Below, in pieces: positions 8,509 to 17,981 of a DNA stretch of 45,376 nucleotides. Source of the stretch: an uncultured Eggerthellaceae bacterium (GTDB lineage: Bacteria; Actinomycetota; Coriobacteriia; Coriobacteriales; Eggerthellaceae). Both the position numbers and the translations under genes were made by a program. The notes under the pieces were generated by a model. It did not search any database. It was not told the origin of the DNA and was given only the letters and a program-made list of their open reading frames with translations. The stretch covers positions 1 through 45,376 of the forward strand of contig CASTMW010000001.1 of assembly GCA_949450265.1 (NCBI GenBank), written 5' to 3'. Each line of letters starts with the position of its first letter. The stretch's first letter is position 1.

Positions 8509-8514
8509 TCGTTT

Positions 8515-8547
8515 CGAGAAGCTCCCGCTGCGGGGGCTTCTCGTTTG
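8515..8547 (+). terminator. Rho-independent terminator of the opp operon
   Basis: CGAGAAGCTCCCG pairs with CGGGGGCTTCTCG (13 bp with one G-U pair, 3-nt loop) and is followed by TTTGTTGT. It lies 7 nt after the oppF stop. Confidence 0.88.
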
Positions 8548-8593
8548 TTGTACCATACCTGCTTCCTATCGAAATGAGAGCGAAAGGGCCGAA

Positions 8594-9553
8594 ATGGAAG
8601 ATCTGAAGAAGTTCAGCGGCGTTATCCCCCCGGTCATCATCCCCCTGAAGGGCGATCGCACGCTCGATCTGACGTCGTTCGAGCGCAGCATAGACCGCAT
8701 GATCGATGCCGGTGTGAACGGGTTGTTCTTCCTGGGATCGAGCGGCGAGGTGGCGTTCCTCACCAACGATGAGCGCGAGCGCGTCTTGCGCGCTGCCCTG
8801 AAGATCGTCGACGGGCGCGTGCCAGTGCTGGTGGGCATCATCGACATGGAGACGATGCGCGTCATCGATCAGGCAAAGCGCGTGTCCCGCTGTGAAGGCG
8901 TGGATGCGTTGGTGGCTACGGCGCCCTTCTATGCGCTGGGCGGCCCTACCGAGACCGAGCGCCATTTCCGCGCCATCCGTGAGAGCACCGATCTTCCACT
9001 ATTCGCCTATGACCTGCCGGTCAGCGTGCACACGAAGCTCAACCCGGAGATGTTGATCCGCTTGGGTACCGACGGTGTGCTGCAAGGCGTGAAGGATTCG
9101 TCGGGCGACGATGTGCAGTTCCGCTGGCTGATGATCGAGAACGAGGAAGTGGGTCATCCCATGCAGCTGCTGACCGGGCACGAGGTGTGCGTGGATGGTG
9201 CGCTTCTGGGCGGCGCTGATGGCAGCGTACCGGGCTTGGCGAACATCGACCCGCACAGCTATGTGGAGATGTGGGAATGCGCGAAGCGCGGTGACTGGAA
9301 GCGTGTGACCGAGCTGCAGGATCATCTTGCGCGTCTGATGATGATGACGCGCCGTGTGAAGGCCACGGTCGGCTTCGGCGCGGGCGTGGGCGCGTTTAAG
9401 ACGGCGCTGTGGCAGATGGGCATCTTTGAAACGAACCAGATGCGCGAGCCGGTGGCGGCCTTGCAGGGCGAAGACGTCATGTCCATCGTGCGCGTGCTGC
9501 GTGAGAACGGCGTGGTGCCCAAGGATTCCCTGATGCGTCAGGCGTGGGATTAA
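8594..9553 (+). CDS. DapA/NanA-family class I aldolase
   Basis: A 319-residue TIM-barrel lyase of the dihydrodipicolinate synthase/N-acetylneuraminate lyase family. These enzymes bind pyruvate through a Schiff base on Lys; the expected Lys is in GVKDSSGD. The Tyr of the FAYDLP motif and the pyruvate-carboxylate site FLGSSGEVAFLT are present. True DapA has a GTTGE-type loop; the divergent loop argues for another family member (sialate or keto-sugar-acid lyase, or unknown). The ATG at 8594 has a GAAAGG-like site upstream. It is separated from opp by a terminator and has its own downstream terminator, so it is probably monocistronic. Nearby nagB makes amino-sugar catabolism conceivable but unproven. 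Confidence 0.85.
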   Translation: MEDLKKFSGVIPPVIIPLKGDRTLDLTSFERSIDRMIDAGVNGLFFLGSSGEVAFLTNDERERVLRAALKIVDGRVPVLVGIIDMETMRVIDQAKRVSRCEGVDALVATAPFYALGGPTETERHFRAIRESTDLPLFAYDLPVSVHTKLNPEMLIRLGTDGVLQGVKDSSGDDVQFRWLMIENEEVGHPMQLLTGHEVCVDGALLGGADGSVPGLANIDPHSYVEMWECAKRGDWKRVTELQDHLARLMMMTRRVKATVGFGAGVGAFKTALWQMGIFETNQMREPVAALQGEDVMSIVRVLRENGVVPKDSLMRQAWD

Positions 9554-9627
9554 CTTTCGGGCGAAGCGAGCGTTGGCAGTCTGCTCTTAGGTGCGCCTGC
9601 GATCGGGGATGTCCCCAACGAACGAGC

Positions 9628-9655
9628 AAGGGTCGGCCATGCTGTCGGCCCTTTT
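9628..9655 (+). terminator. Probable terminator after the aldolase gene
   Basis: AAGGGTCGGC pairs with GTCGGCCCTT (10 bp including two G-U pairs) and runs into TTTT. It lies 75 nt after the aldolase stop. Confidence 0.65.
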
Positions 9656-9779
9656 GCATGCCCGATGGTTAATTTGGACGCTTCCGGATGCGCGGGTTCC
9701 CGCGCGGCGCTGTGCATGATAAGCTATGGATGCTCTTATCGCATCAACGCAGCTGAAACACATCATGCCAAGGAGCAGT

Positions 9780-10661
9780 TTGGCTAAGAAGAACAACATC
9801 GTCACGTTCGAAGAGGCGCGCCGGTCCGCGAAGCGACGCAGACCAGCCGCATCAGGAACCGTTTCCGTCGCCGAAGATGCGGTGACCACCAAGCTGGAAG
9901 AGAAGAAGCCTGCAAGCCGTAAGCGGACGCGCAAGCGCGCAACGGCCACATCGTCAGAACGCGCAGCTTCGGCCCCTATGACAGCACGCGTGGCCTCAGC
10001 GTCCACGATCGGCTCTTCGCGCAGCGTGGCCAAAGAAGCGGCCAAACAGCGTCGCAGCAAGGCCCGCGCCGAGAAGAAGTTCGCGAAGCTCTATGGTGGC
10101 GATGGCGCCGCCGCATCTGCTCAAAGCGACGAAGGCGGTCCGCGCGCAGCCGTTTATCAGACGAAGATGGGCGCGAGGCACCGCAAGGCCGCGCAGGCGT
10201 TGCAGCAGAAGGCCGCTCAGGGTATCTCGGCGGCATCGGGCTTCGTCGGCGGCATCACGCTTCCCGATCTGAAAGCGCTGCCCAAGCGTACAGTGCGTAT
10301 CCTGACCGTCATCGGATGCGCAGCGTTTCTGGCCTTCATGTTGTATTCGCCTGCCCAGCAGTGCTATCAGCAGGTGCGTGAGCGCGATCGTGTGGCCGCC
10401 GAGTACGCCGCGGTGCTCGACCGCAACCAAGCGCTGGCCGATTCGGTGGACATGTTGCAGACCGAAGAGGGTATCGAAGACAAGGCGCACGCCGAGTACG
10501 GCATGGTGAAGGACGGCGAAGAGGCTGGCAGCGTCAGCGGCATTGACGTGCAGAGCAGCACCGATTTCGTGGCGAACGTGGTGCCGGGCGGCGTAGGTGC
10601 GCCCGATACGTGGTATTCCGGTTTGCTCGACTTCCTCTTCGGCTATTCCAATCCGCAATGA
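9780..10661 (+). CDS. FtsB/DivIC-like septum formation initiator
   Basis: A 293-residue single-pass membrane protein. A long Lys/Arg/Ala-rich cytoplasmic N-terminus (about 170 residues) precedes one transmembrane helix (ILTVIGCAAFLAFMLY, about residues 178-195). A short coiled coil follows (VRERDRVAAEYAAVLDRNQ and on), then an acidic segment and a tail ending in a Tyr/Phe-rich motif. FtsB/DivIC proteins join FtsL and FtsQ to activate septal peptidoglycan synthesis. I prefer the TTG at 9780, preceded by AAGGAG and giving MAKKNN, to the ATG at 9726, which lacks a good ribosome site. The next gene overlaps it by 4 nt. Confidence 0.78.
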   Translation: MAKKNNIVTFEEARRSAKRRRPAASGTVSVAEDAVTTKLEEKKPASRKRTRKRATATSSERAASAPMTARVASASTIGSSRSVAKEAAKQRRSKARAEKKFAKLYGGDGAAASAQSDEGGPRAAVYQTKMGARHRKAAQALQQKAAQGISAASGFVGGITLPDLKALPKRTVRILTVIGCAAFLAFMLYSPAQQCYQQVRERDRVAAEYAAVLDRNQALADSVDMLQTEEGIEDKAHAEYGMVKDGEEAGSVSGIDVQSSTDFVANVVPGGVGAPDTWYSGLLDFLFGYSNPQ

Positions 10662-11668
10662 TGGGCGATCGGCATACGCCCCGCACGACCGGAACACAGG
10701 GAGCGCCCCTGTATGATGGTCGTTATGCCGCCATCGATATCGGCACGGTGACTTGCCGTATGATGGTGGCTGACGTACGTGCAGGGAAGCTCCAGGTGCT
10801 GGCGAAGGAATACCGCATCACCAATCTAGGCGAAGGGGTGGATGCGACGCGGCGACTGCTACCGGAAGCGATGCAGCGCGTGGAAGATGCCCTGCGCGAT
10901 TTTCTGGCTGTGCGCGCCACGTTCGACACACCCGATGTACCTCTTGCTGCCACCATGGTGGTGGCTACCTCGGCCGCGCGCGATGCGAAGAACGCTGATG
11001 CCTTCGAGGCGATGCTGGCGGGCTTGGGGTTGCAGCTGCAGGTGATCAGCGGTGCTGAGGAAGCGGCGCTCACCTTCGCGGGGGCAGGGGCTGCCTTTCC
11101 GGGAGAGCGCGTCATGGTGGTGGATATCGGTGGCGGCTCCACTGAGATATCCGTCGGGTGTGCAGGCGGCCTTCCCGAAGCATCGCATTCGTTCGACATC
11201 GGGTGCCGCCGTGTCACAGAGCGCTTCCTACACGACGATCCGCCCACATCCGACCAGCTTGCTGCGGCCAGTGCGTGGACGGGAGCGGCCTTCAACGAAT
11301 GGCTCGCCAAGGTGCGCACGGACGGGGTGGCAGCGGCGGATCGCATGGTGGCCGTGGCTGGCACCGCCACCACGGCGGTGAGCATCCGCGAGCACATGGA
11401 AGTCTACGATAGCCAGTGCGTGGATGGCGCCTGCGTCTCGGCTGCCGAGGTGCGTGGCATCGCCGATCGCTTGGCAGCGCTGCCGCTTGCTGAGCGGCGT
11501 CACGTGGTGGGCCTTGACCCAGGACGCGCGCCCGTTATCGTAGCAGGCATGGTGATCCTGGGGTCAGTGATGCACGCGGCCCAGATGGACACGTTCACGG
11601 TCAGTGAATCGGATATACTGGATGGCATGATCCTGCGGCTCGCAACCGAGGCGGAACAGCGGTCCTGA
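10658..11668 (+). CDS. Ppx/GppA-family phosphatase
   Basis: A 336-residue member of the exopolyphosphatase/pppGpp phosphatase family, of the ASKHA (actin-like ATPase) fold. The N-terminal phosphate loop AAIDIGTVTCRMMVADV and the second glycine-rich loop VDIGGGSTEISV are present, as is the middle TSAARDAKNADAF motif. Length fits the short two-domain form common in actinobacteria. It may hydrolyse polyphosphate or (p)ppGpp; sequence alone does not decide. The start ATG overlaps the upstream division gene (ATGA), so the two are translated together. Confidence 0.9.
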   Translation: MMGDRHTPRTTGTQGAPLYDGRYAAIDIGTVTCRMMVADVRAGKLQVLAKEYRITNLGEGVDATRRLLPEAMQRVEDALRDFLAVRATFDTPDVPLAATMVVATSAARDAKNADAFEAMLAGLGLQLQVISGAEEAALTFAGAGAAFPGERVMVVDIGGGSTEISVGCAGGLPEASHSFDIGCRRVTERFLHDDPPTSDQLAAASAWTGAAFNEWLAKVRTDGVAAADRMVAVAGTATTAVSIREHMEVYDSQCVDGACVSAAEVRGIADRLAALPLAERRHVVGLDPGRAPVIVAGMVILGSVMHAAQMDTFTVSESDILDGMILRLATEAEQRS

Positions 11669-11740
11669 CCGCGCCTTCCGCAACGCATTCGATCGCGATC
11701 GCAGCAGAGAGCGTCCGCAAGCAACAGCCGGATGGGGAAT

Positions 11741-12796
11741 ATGAGAACAGCAAGCGAGCTTCTGAATTCAGCGCACCAGCCGTTCGGGTCCTTCGAAGAG
11801 TACCTGGACTGTTATGCCGACGGCGTGGGCGACGTGGTGAACCAATACATCCAGCGCGGCAGCCATCCCGACATGGATCGGTACCTATATGATCCACTGC
11901 TGGCATACAGCAAGAACGGCGGCAAGCGCCACCGCCCGCTGATCGCCTTCGCTTCGTGCTTTGCGGTGGGTGGCAACGTGGACCTTGCCACGTCGGCGGC
12001 AGCGGCCATTGAGCACTTCCATACGGCGGCACTCATCCATGATGACATCGCCGATAAGGCCGAGCTGCGCCGTGGTGAGCCTTGCCTGCACTTGACGGAA
12101 GGCGAAGGCCTGGCCATCAACATGGGCGACCTGGCGCTGGCGCTGGCGGTGGGCCCGGTGATCGACGACCCGCTGTTGCAGGACGCGCAGAAGATCCGCG
12201 TCATCAGCGAACTGATAACCATGACGCGCCGTACGGTGGAAGGGCAGGCCATGGATATCGGCTGGGCGCGCGATGGTCGCTATGACATCACGCCTGACGA
12301 TTACCTGGTGATGGCCACGCACAAGACGGCGCATTACTCCGGCGCGGTGCCGCTGGCCATCGGCGCCATCGTGGGCAATGGAACCGAAGAGCAGGTGCAG
12401 GCGCTGCGCGAGTATGGGCTGCGCACGGGCCTGGCCTTCCAGATACAGGACGATCTGCTGAATCTGGTGGGCGCTGAAGAGGCCACCAAGAAGGACTTCC
12501 GCAGTGATATCACCGAAGGTAAGCGCACGTTGATGGTGGTGCACGCGCTCCAGCATCTAAGCGGTGTGCAGCGGGCGCGGCTCGTGGAGATACTCTCGTC
12601 GAAGGAGCGCCAGCCAGAGGTGTTGGCCGAAGCGGTGGAGCTGATGCGGGGCGCCGGGTCCATCGACTATGCGCGCGACTATGCTGAGGGGCTGACCGAC
12701 AGCACGAAGGGGCGACTGATGGAAGTGGTGGCGCCCAGTTCGGCGCGCGACCTGCTGATCGGCATGGCTGACTGGTTCGTGAAGAGACTGAAGTAG
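11741..12796 (+). CDS. Polyprenyl diphosphate synthase
   Basis: A trans-type isoprenyl diphosphate synthase of about 351 residues. It condenses isopentenyl diphosphate onto allylic diphosphates to make quinone or carrier-lipid chains. The substrate site GGKRHRP, first aspartate-rich motif DDIAD and second motif QIQDDLLN are visible. Chain length cannot be predicted with certainty. The ATG at 11741 follows a GGGGA; an in-frame ATG at 11732 would add three residues. It is separated by 72 nt from the Ppx gene and by 8 nt from the peptidoglycan-binding gene, so it is probably part of the same transcript as the latter. Confidence 0.92.
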   Translation: MRTASELLNSAHQPFGSFEEYLDCYADGVGDVVNQYIQRGSHPDMDRYLYDPLLAYSKNGGKRHRPLIAFASCFAVGGNVDLATSAAAAIEHFHTAALIHDDIADKAELRRGEPCLHLTEGEGLAINMGDLALALAVGPVIDDPLLQDAQKIRVISELITMTRRTVEGQAMDIGWARDGRYDITPDDYLVMATHKTAHYSGAVPLAIGAIVGNGTEEQVQALREYGLRTGLAFQIQDDLLNLVGAEEATKKDFRSDITEGKRTLMVVHALQHLSGVQRARLVEILSSKERQPEVLAEAVELMRGAGSIDYARDYAEGLTDSTKGRLMEVVAPSSARDLLIGMADWFVKRLK

Positions 12797-12804
12797 GCGA
12801 CGGT

Positions 12805-13698
12805 ATGGCAGCGATGGATTCTATCAAGCGCGGCGACACGGGGGCTGCGGTCGAGGACGTGCAGGAACGCTTGGCGTTGCTGGGTCTGCTTGCCACCGAT
12901 GCGGTTAGCGGCGTCTTCGATGATGCCACGGTGGTGGCGCTGGCGGCGTTCTGTCAGATGCAGGGACTGCCCGCCTGCGAAGAGGTCACCAGCAAGGTGT
13001 GGGCAGCCCTAGTGGATGCGACCTACCATATGGGCGATCGTACGCTGTATCTGCGCATGCCGTACTTGCACGGTAACGATGTCCTTGAACTGCAGCGCGC
13101 GTTGGGAGCGCTGGGGTTCGCGTGCGGTGCCGACGATGGTATCTTCGGTGCCATCACCGAGATGGCGCTGCGCAAGTTCCAGGTGAACATGGGGTTGCCC
13201 TCCGATGGCATCGCGGGCGCCTACACGTTCGCCGCGCTGCATAACCTGGAGCATTCATGGGCGGGCAAGGAACCGCCGCATGCCACGCGCAGCTTAGGGT
13301 ATGCGCGGGCGGCTGATGTGCTGGAGGCGAACGCGCTCTGTCTGTTCGGCACGGACGACTTCACGCGGGAAGTGGCGCAGCGCATGTCGAACCTTGCCAT
13401 CGCCACCAACCCGGCCTCGCGCATCGTCAGCGCCGACGCGCTATCGGTGGTACCCGATGAGGATATGCTGCTCGTGCAGATCGCCCTGGAACCGGGCGAG
13501 GATGCGGTGCCCGAGGTCATCTATGACGAAGAGACGCTCTCTCGGCGCCTGTCGGCGGCCATCCAGACTGCGCGCGCGGCCAAGCCGTTGCGCGTGAAGG
13601 TGGTGCTGCCGGGACCAAGCTGGATGGATGCAGGCGAGCAGCGCTCGGCGCAGCATTACGCCATCACGTTGCTGGATGCGCTGTGCACGGTGCTGTAA
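12805..13698 (+). CDS. Protein with two peptidoglycan-binding (PGBD-1) repeats
   Basis: A 297-residue protein. Residues 5-70 and 83-147 are two PGBD-1 repeats (GDTGAAVEDVQERLALLG and GNDVLELQRALGALGF, each followed by a DG/SGVFD-type motif and a helix). The C-terminal 150 residues match nothing I recognise and show no Zn-amidase, NlpC/P60 or lysozyme motif, although double PGBD repeats often precede an amidase (as in mycobacterial CwlM). There is no signal peptide or membrane segment, so it may be a cytoplasmic regulator or a degenerate amidase. It lies 8 nt after the polyprenyl synthase and is followed by a strong terminator. Confidence 0.75.
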   Translation: MAAMDSIKRGDTGAAVEDVQERLALLGLLATDAVSGVFDDATVVALAAFCQMQGLPACEEVTSKVWAALVDATYHMGDRTLYLRMPYLHGNDVLELQRALGALGFACGADDGIFGAITEMALRKFQVNMGLPSDGIAGAYTFAALHNLEHSWAGKEPPHATRSLGYARAADVLEANALCLFGTDDFTREVAQRMSNLAIATNPASRIVSADALSVVPDEDMLLVQIALEPGEDAVPEVIYDEETLSRRLSAAIQTARAAKPLRVKVVLPGPSWMDAGEQRSAQHYAITLLDALCTVL

Positions 13699-13718
13699 AG
13701 ATGTTTCGTGCTCACGCG

Positions 13719-13745
13719 AAAACGGTTCACTGAACCGTTTTCCCC
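13719..13745 (+). terminator. Rho-independent terminator
   Basis: AAAACGGTTC and GAACCGTTTT form a perfect 10-bp stem with an ACT loop. The stem ends in four T and is preceded by four A, so it could work on both strands. It lies 20 nt after the peptidoglycan-binding gene and also faces the minus-strand tRNA-Leu. Confidence 0.75.
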
Positions 13746-13775
13746 TCACGGGTTCGAATCCCGCACCGCATGCCG
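13743..13775 (+). pseudogene. tRNA-Ser-like 3' fragment (variable-arm end, T arm, acceptor)
   Basis: The sequence CCCTCACGGGTTCGAATCCC then GCACCGCATGCC has the T loop TTCGAAT. It closes with a GGG/CCC T stem (the outermost pair is A-C), preceded by CCCTCA as in bacterial tRNA-Ser and followed by an acceptor-like strand and GCC. No matching 5' half, D arm or anticodon arm lies upstream: the coding gene and the terminator occupy that space. I read it as a decayed or duplicated tRNA end, possibly an old attachment-site scar. Confidence 0.5.
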
Positions 13776-13790
13776 ACTTGAGATGATAGG

Positions 13791-13874
13791 TGGTAGGGGT
13801 GGCGGGATTCGAACCCGCACGCCTTGCGGCAGAGGTTTTTAAGACCTCGGTGTCTGCCATTCCACCACACCCCC
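13791..13874 (-). tRNA. tRNA-Leu, anticodon UAA
   Basis: On the minus strand the sequence folds as a class II tRNA. The acceptor GGGGGTG pairs with CACCCCT (first pair G-U). It has a D arm with GGCAGAC, an anticodon stem GAGGT/ACCTC with loop CTTAAAA (anticodon TAA), a variable arm around TGCCGCAAGGCG and a T arm GCGGG-TTCGAAT-CCCGC. ACCA is encoded at the 3' end. It decodes UUA and UUG, rare codons in a GC-rich genome. A TACACT box lies just upstream of the gene (minus strand). Confidence 0.95.
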
Positions 13875-13912
13875 ACAAGCAGAAGTGTAGCAGGTTGCAC
13901 GCCGCCGTCGTC

Positions 13913-13940
13913 GAGAATATGACGCATGCGGCATATTCTC
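13913..13940. repeat. Inverted repeat between tRNA-Leu and the bPH2 genes
   Basis: GAGAATATG (13913-13921) and CATATTCTC (13932-13940) form a 9-bp stem, with an inner CGC/GCG pairing. It has no T-run and lies in the divergent promoter region, so it may be an operator. The rest of this gap shows only a TAGAAT box at 14012-14017 ahead of the next gene. Confidence 0.4.
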
Positions 13941-14069
13941 CATCGAGCACAGGAGCAGGGCAGCGCACGCACCATCTGTCCGAATGCGCGAAGGGTGCCT
14001 GCGGGTAGTGGTAGAATTTCGGTCGTCATCATGTGATGGAAGACCCTGCTATACGACCGAAGGAAGAAT

Positions 14070-14558
14070 ATGCGCGAATTGCCATCTGAACAGCTGGACC
14101 CTCGTATCAAGAGCGTCTGGCGCATCAACGATGCCATCTGGATCATCCTCTGCTTCCTCATCTGCTTCATCCCGTTCGCCATCGTGGGGAGCGTGGAGGA
14201 CGAGTCCTGGGTGACGGTGGTCATGGCTATCATCGGCGCGTTCTTCGCGGTGCTGGCGGTCGTGTGCTTGGTGGTGCTGCCGCCCATCCGCTATGCGCGC
14301 TGGCGCTACCAGATGTCGGAGGGTTTCCTGGATATCGCGCGTGGCATCTTCTGGCGCAAGCGCTTTGTCATTCCGTTCATCCGCGTGCAGAATACCGACA
14401 CGCGCCAAGGGCCGCTCATGCGCGCCTTCGGGCTGTCCAGCGTGACCGTGGCCACGGCCGCGGGCGAACATGAGATACCGGGCATCAGCACCGCTCAGGC
14501 CGAGCAGCTGCGCGACCATGCTGCCGAACTTGCCCGCATCGCGCGCGAGGACGTATAG
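14070..14558 (+). CDS. Small bPH2-domain membrane protein (YdbS-like)
   Basis: A 162-residue membrane protein. Two hydrophobic helices (about residues 24-45 and 53-77) are followed by a bacterial PH-like (bPH2/DUF304) domain with GIFWRKRFVIPFIRVQNTDT and a conserved GLSSVTVATAAG strand. Such proteins usually come in pairs with a larger multi-repeat partner, as here and in Bacillus YdbS-YdbT, and are linked to envelope stress; the biochemical role is unknown. The start has AAGGAAGA upstream, and a TAGAAT box lies about 50 nt before it. The stop directly abuts the start of the partner gene. Confidence 0.85.
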   Translation: MRELPSEQLDPRIKSVWRINDAIWIILCFLICFIPFAIVGSVEDESWVTVVMAIIGAFFAVLAVVCLVVLPPIRYARWRYQMSEGFLDIARGIFWRKRFVIPFIRVQNTDTRQGPLMRAFGLSSVTVATAAGEHEIPGISTAQAEQLRDHAAELARIAREDV

Positions 14559-16529
14559 ATGGCGGGCGCATACGACGAGAAGTACGGTGTGAACCAGGTG
14601 CCCGTACCGACACCGGCGCCGCAGCAAGCGCAGCCATCGGTTGCACCGCAGGCTCAGCTGGGCGGCGTGGCACCTGCGATGCCGCAGACAGCAGCGTCGC
14701 AGCAGCCGCAACCGTACGGGCAAGTGCCGTTCCAGCCCTTCGGCCAGGAAGGCGGTCTGCCCGCATACCACGTGCATCACAGCTACATCTGGCTGAACAC
14801 TATCCGTGCGGTGTTGGCGGTGCTCTTCATCGTAATGATCTCGTCGTTCTCCTCGGTGTTGGCGGTGATTGACGAGATCGGCTACTCCGGTATCGGCATG
14901 GTGGGTATGATACTCGGCGGGTCAGGGGTCCTGTTTCTCGTGTTTGTGGGCTTGGTGGTGCTCGTGCACGTGTTGGCGTACAAGCGCCTGTACTTCACGT
15001 TGGGACCCAACGAGTTCAGCCTGTACAGCGGCATCATCACGAAGAAGCGCGTGCATGTGCCCTACGATCGCGTGCAATCGGTGGATGCGCGCGCCAGTTT
15101 GATCCAGCGCGTGTTCGGCGTGCGCAACGTCTTCATTGACACGGCGGGCGGTGCGGCGAACAAGGCCGTGCTCGTGCCGTCGGTTACGAAGGCGCAGGCC
15201 GAGTGGCTGACCGCCGAGTTGTATGCGCGCAAACGTCAGGTATTGGCACCGCAACCGACCGCTGCCTCGGCATCCCCGCAGGTCGCAGGGCAGCCCATCG
15301 CCGCCGCGGTCGCACCGCAGCAGCCGACTAACGTACTCGACTACGGCAAGCAGGCGTGGGACGAGGTGGGCGGTGTGTTCGCCGGAGCGCCCGTGCAGGA
15401 GATGGTGCCCAGCTTCGAATACGGCATGACCAATAAGCAGCTGTTCTTGGCTGGCCTGTCGAACAACACGTCGTTCGTGCTTTTGGTGTTGGGCTTCTTG
15501 GCCGCGGTGGGGCAGGTTGCCGATTTCGCGGGCGCGCTCTTCCCCCAGCAGACCGACCAGGCGGGCCAAGCGCTCGATTCGTTGTTCGTGCAAGCGGCGG
15601 ACCCCCTTGTGGGGATGAGCATCGCAGCGTCGATCGTGGGCATCCTGGTGGTGCTGGCCATCGTTTGGGTGCTCTCGGCCATCGGCTCGTGCATTAGCTA
15701 CGGAGGCTTCCGCGCGCGCCGCGTGGGCGATCGCGTGGAGGTGGAGCGTGGCCTTCTGCAGCACACACGCCAGAGCATCAGCATCCAGCGCGTGCAGGCG
15801 GTGGTGGTGAAGCAGTCGGTCATCCGCCGCCTGATCGGCTATTGTGAGGTGTCGCTGGACAAGATCGATGCGGCTGCCTCCGATGACGCCGGGCAGCAGA
15901 AGAACAGCCTGAATGCGACCGGCGTGGTCGTGCACCCCTTCTGCAAGCTGGCCGACGTGCCAGCCATCCTGACCGGCCTGGTGCCCGAATATGCGGGCAT
16001 CCCGCAAGATCGCACACCGCTTGCCCCGGTCGCCCTGCGCCGCGGCATCATCCGCCGCTGCCTCATTCAAGGCGGAGGTTTCTGGCTGGCGGTGGCCGTC
16101 GTCATCATCCAAGCCATCATGAACGCCCTGTTCGACCCGGCGGCTGCCACCACCATGCGCGAAGCGCAGGAGAACGCGCAGTTACTGGCGCTTACGAACC
16201 CCATCTGCTTCGTGCTGTACGGCATCGCGCTCGCGTGCTTCGTTTTGGAGCTGGTCAGCGCCATACGGTGGGCGCGCGAATCGGGCTTCGCGGTGAATCG
16301 CCAGTTCATGAAGGTGGTCAACGGTGGCCTTTCGCGCGAAGAGCGCAGCTTCCCGCGCACGAAGATCCAGTACGGGTACGCGCGTACGAACCCCTTCCAG
16401 CGCCTGTCGAAGGTAGCCACACTGAACGCACGCACCGCAGCGGGCATCGGCGGCACCACCGTTTCGCTGTGGGATGTGTCGGAAGAGGATGCGGATGCGT
16501 GGCTGGATTGGTTGAAGCCCCGTTCGTGA
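14559..16529 (+). CDS. Large bPH2-repeat membrane protein (YdbT-like)
   Basis: A 656-residue membrane protein with three bPH2/DUF304 units, each after a pair of hydrophobic helices. PH segments are recognisable at GIITKKRVHVPYDRVQSVDA, ERGLLQHTRQSISIQRVQAV and NGGLSREERSFPRTKIQYGY. The first about 70 residues and a linker near residue 230 are Gln/Pro/Ala-rich. It begins 1 nt after the stop of the small partner. Family members probably act together at the membrane; the function is not established. Confidence 0.85.
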   Translation: MAGAYDEKYGVNQVPVPTPAPQQAQPSVAPQAQLGGVAPAMPQTAASQQPQPYGQVPFQPFGQEGGLPAYHVHHSYIWLNTIRAVLAVLFIVMISSFSSVLAVIDEIGYSGIGMVGMILGGSGVLFLVFVGLVVLVHVLAYKRLYFTLGPNEFSLYSGIITKKRVHVPYDRVQSVDARASLIQRVFGVRNVFIDTAGGAANKAVLVPSVTKAQAEWLTAELYARKRQVLAPQPTAASASPQVAGQPIAAAVAPQQPTNVLDYGKQAWDEVGGVFAGAPVQEMVPSFEYGMTNKQLFLAGLSNNTSFVLLVLGFLAAVGQVADFAGALFPQQTDQAGQALDSLFVQAADPLVGMSIAASIVGILVVLAIVWVLSAIGSCISYGGFRARRVGDRVEVERGLLQHTRQSISIQRVQAVVVKQSVIRRLIGYCEVSLDKIDAAASDDAGQQKNSLNATGVVVHPFCKLADVPAILTGLVPEYAGIPQDRTPLAPVALRRGIIRRCLIQGGGFWLAVAVVIIQAIMNALFDPAAATTMREAQENAQLLALTNPICFVLYGIALACFVLELVSAIRWARESGFAVNRQFMKVVNGGLSREERSFPRTKIQYGYARTNPFQRLSKVATLNARTAAGIGGTTVSLWDVSEEDADAWLDWLKPRS

Positions 16530-16586
16530 GCGCTCGCGCAGATTCGGCCCGCGGGCGCGTCGAACCGTGCTGCGTGGTGCGATCAT

Positions 16587-16607
16587 CGTGGTAGAATCTC
16601 CACCACG
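16587..16607 (+). promoter_or_regulatory. leuC -10 box inside an inverted repeat
   Basis: TAGAAT (16592-16597) is flanked by CGTGGT and ACCACG (16587-16592 and 16602-16607). A regulator binding this symmetric site would cover the -10 of the leu operon; as RNA it would form a short hairpin near the transcript start. Function is inferred from position. Confidence 0.4.
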
Positions 16608-16634
16608 GATCACAGCGAAGAACGGAGGGTGCTT

Positions 16635-17900
<1,266 letters not shown>

Positions 17901-17918
17901 AACGAACAACGACATGAG

Positions 17919-17951
17919 GGCGAAGGGCTGGCGCGTGAGCTGCCCTTCGCC
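17919..17951 (+). promoter_or_regulatory. Stem-loop between leuC and leuD
   Basis: GGCGAAGGGC and GCCCTTCGCC form a perfect 10-bp stem with a 13-nt loop, 19 nt after the leuC stop. There is no T-run, so RNA processing, stability or partial termination is more likely than full termination. Confidence 0.5.
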
Positions 17952-17981
17952 GCAGCGCAAGATGGATTCGGAGGACGCAAC

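Noticed and set aside
8594..9553. Annotation as dapA (4-hydroxy-tetrahydrodipicolinate synthase)
   Set aside because: The active-site loop and the context differ from DapA; the family contains many other aldolases.
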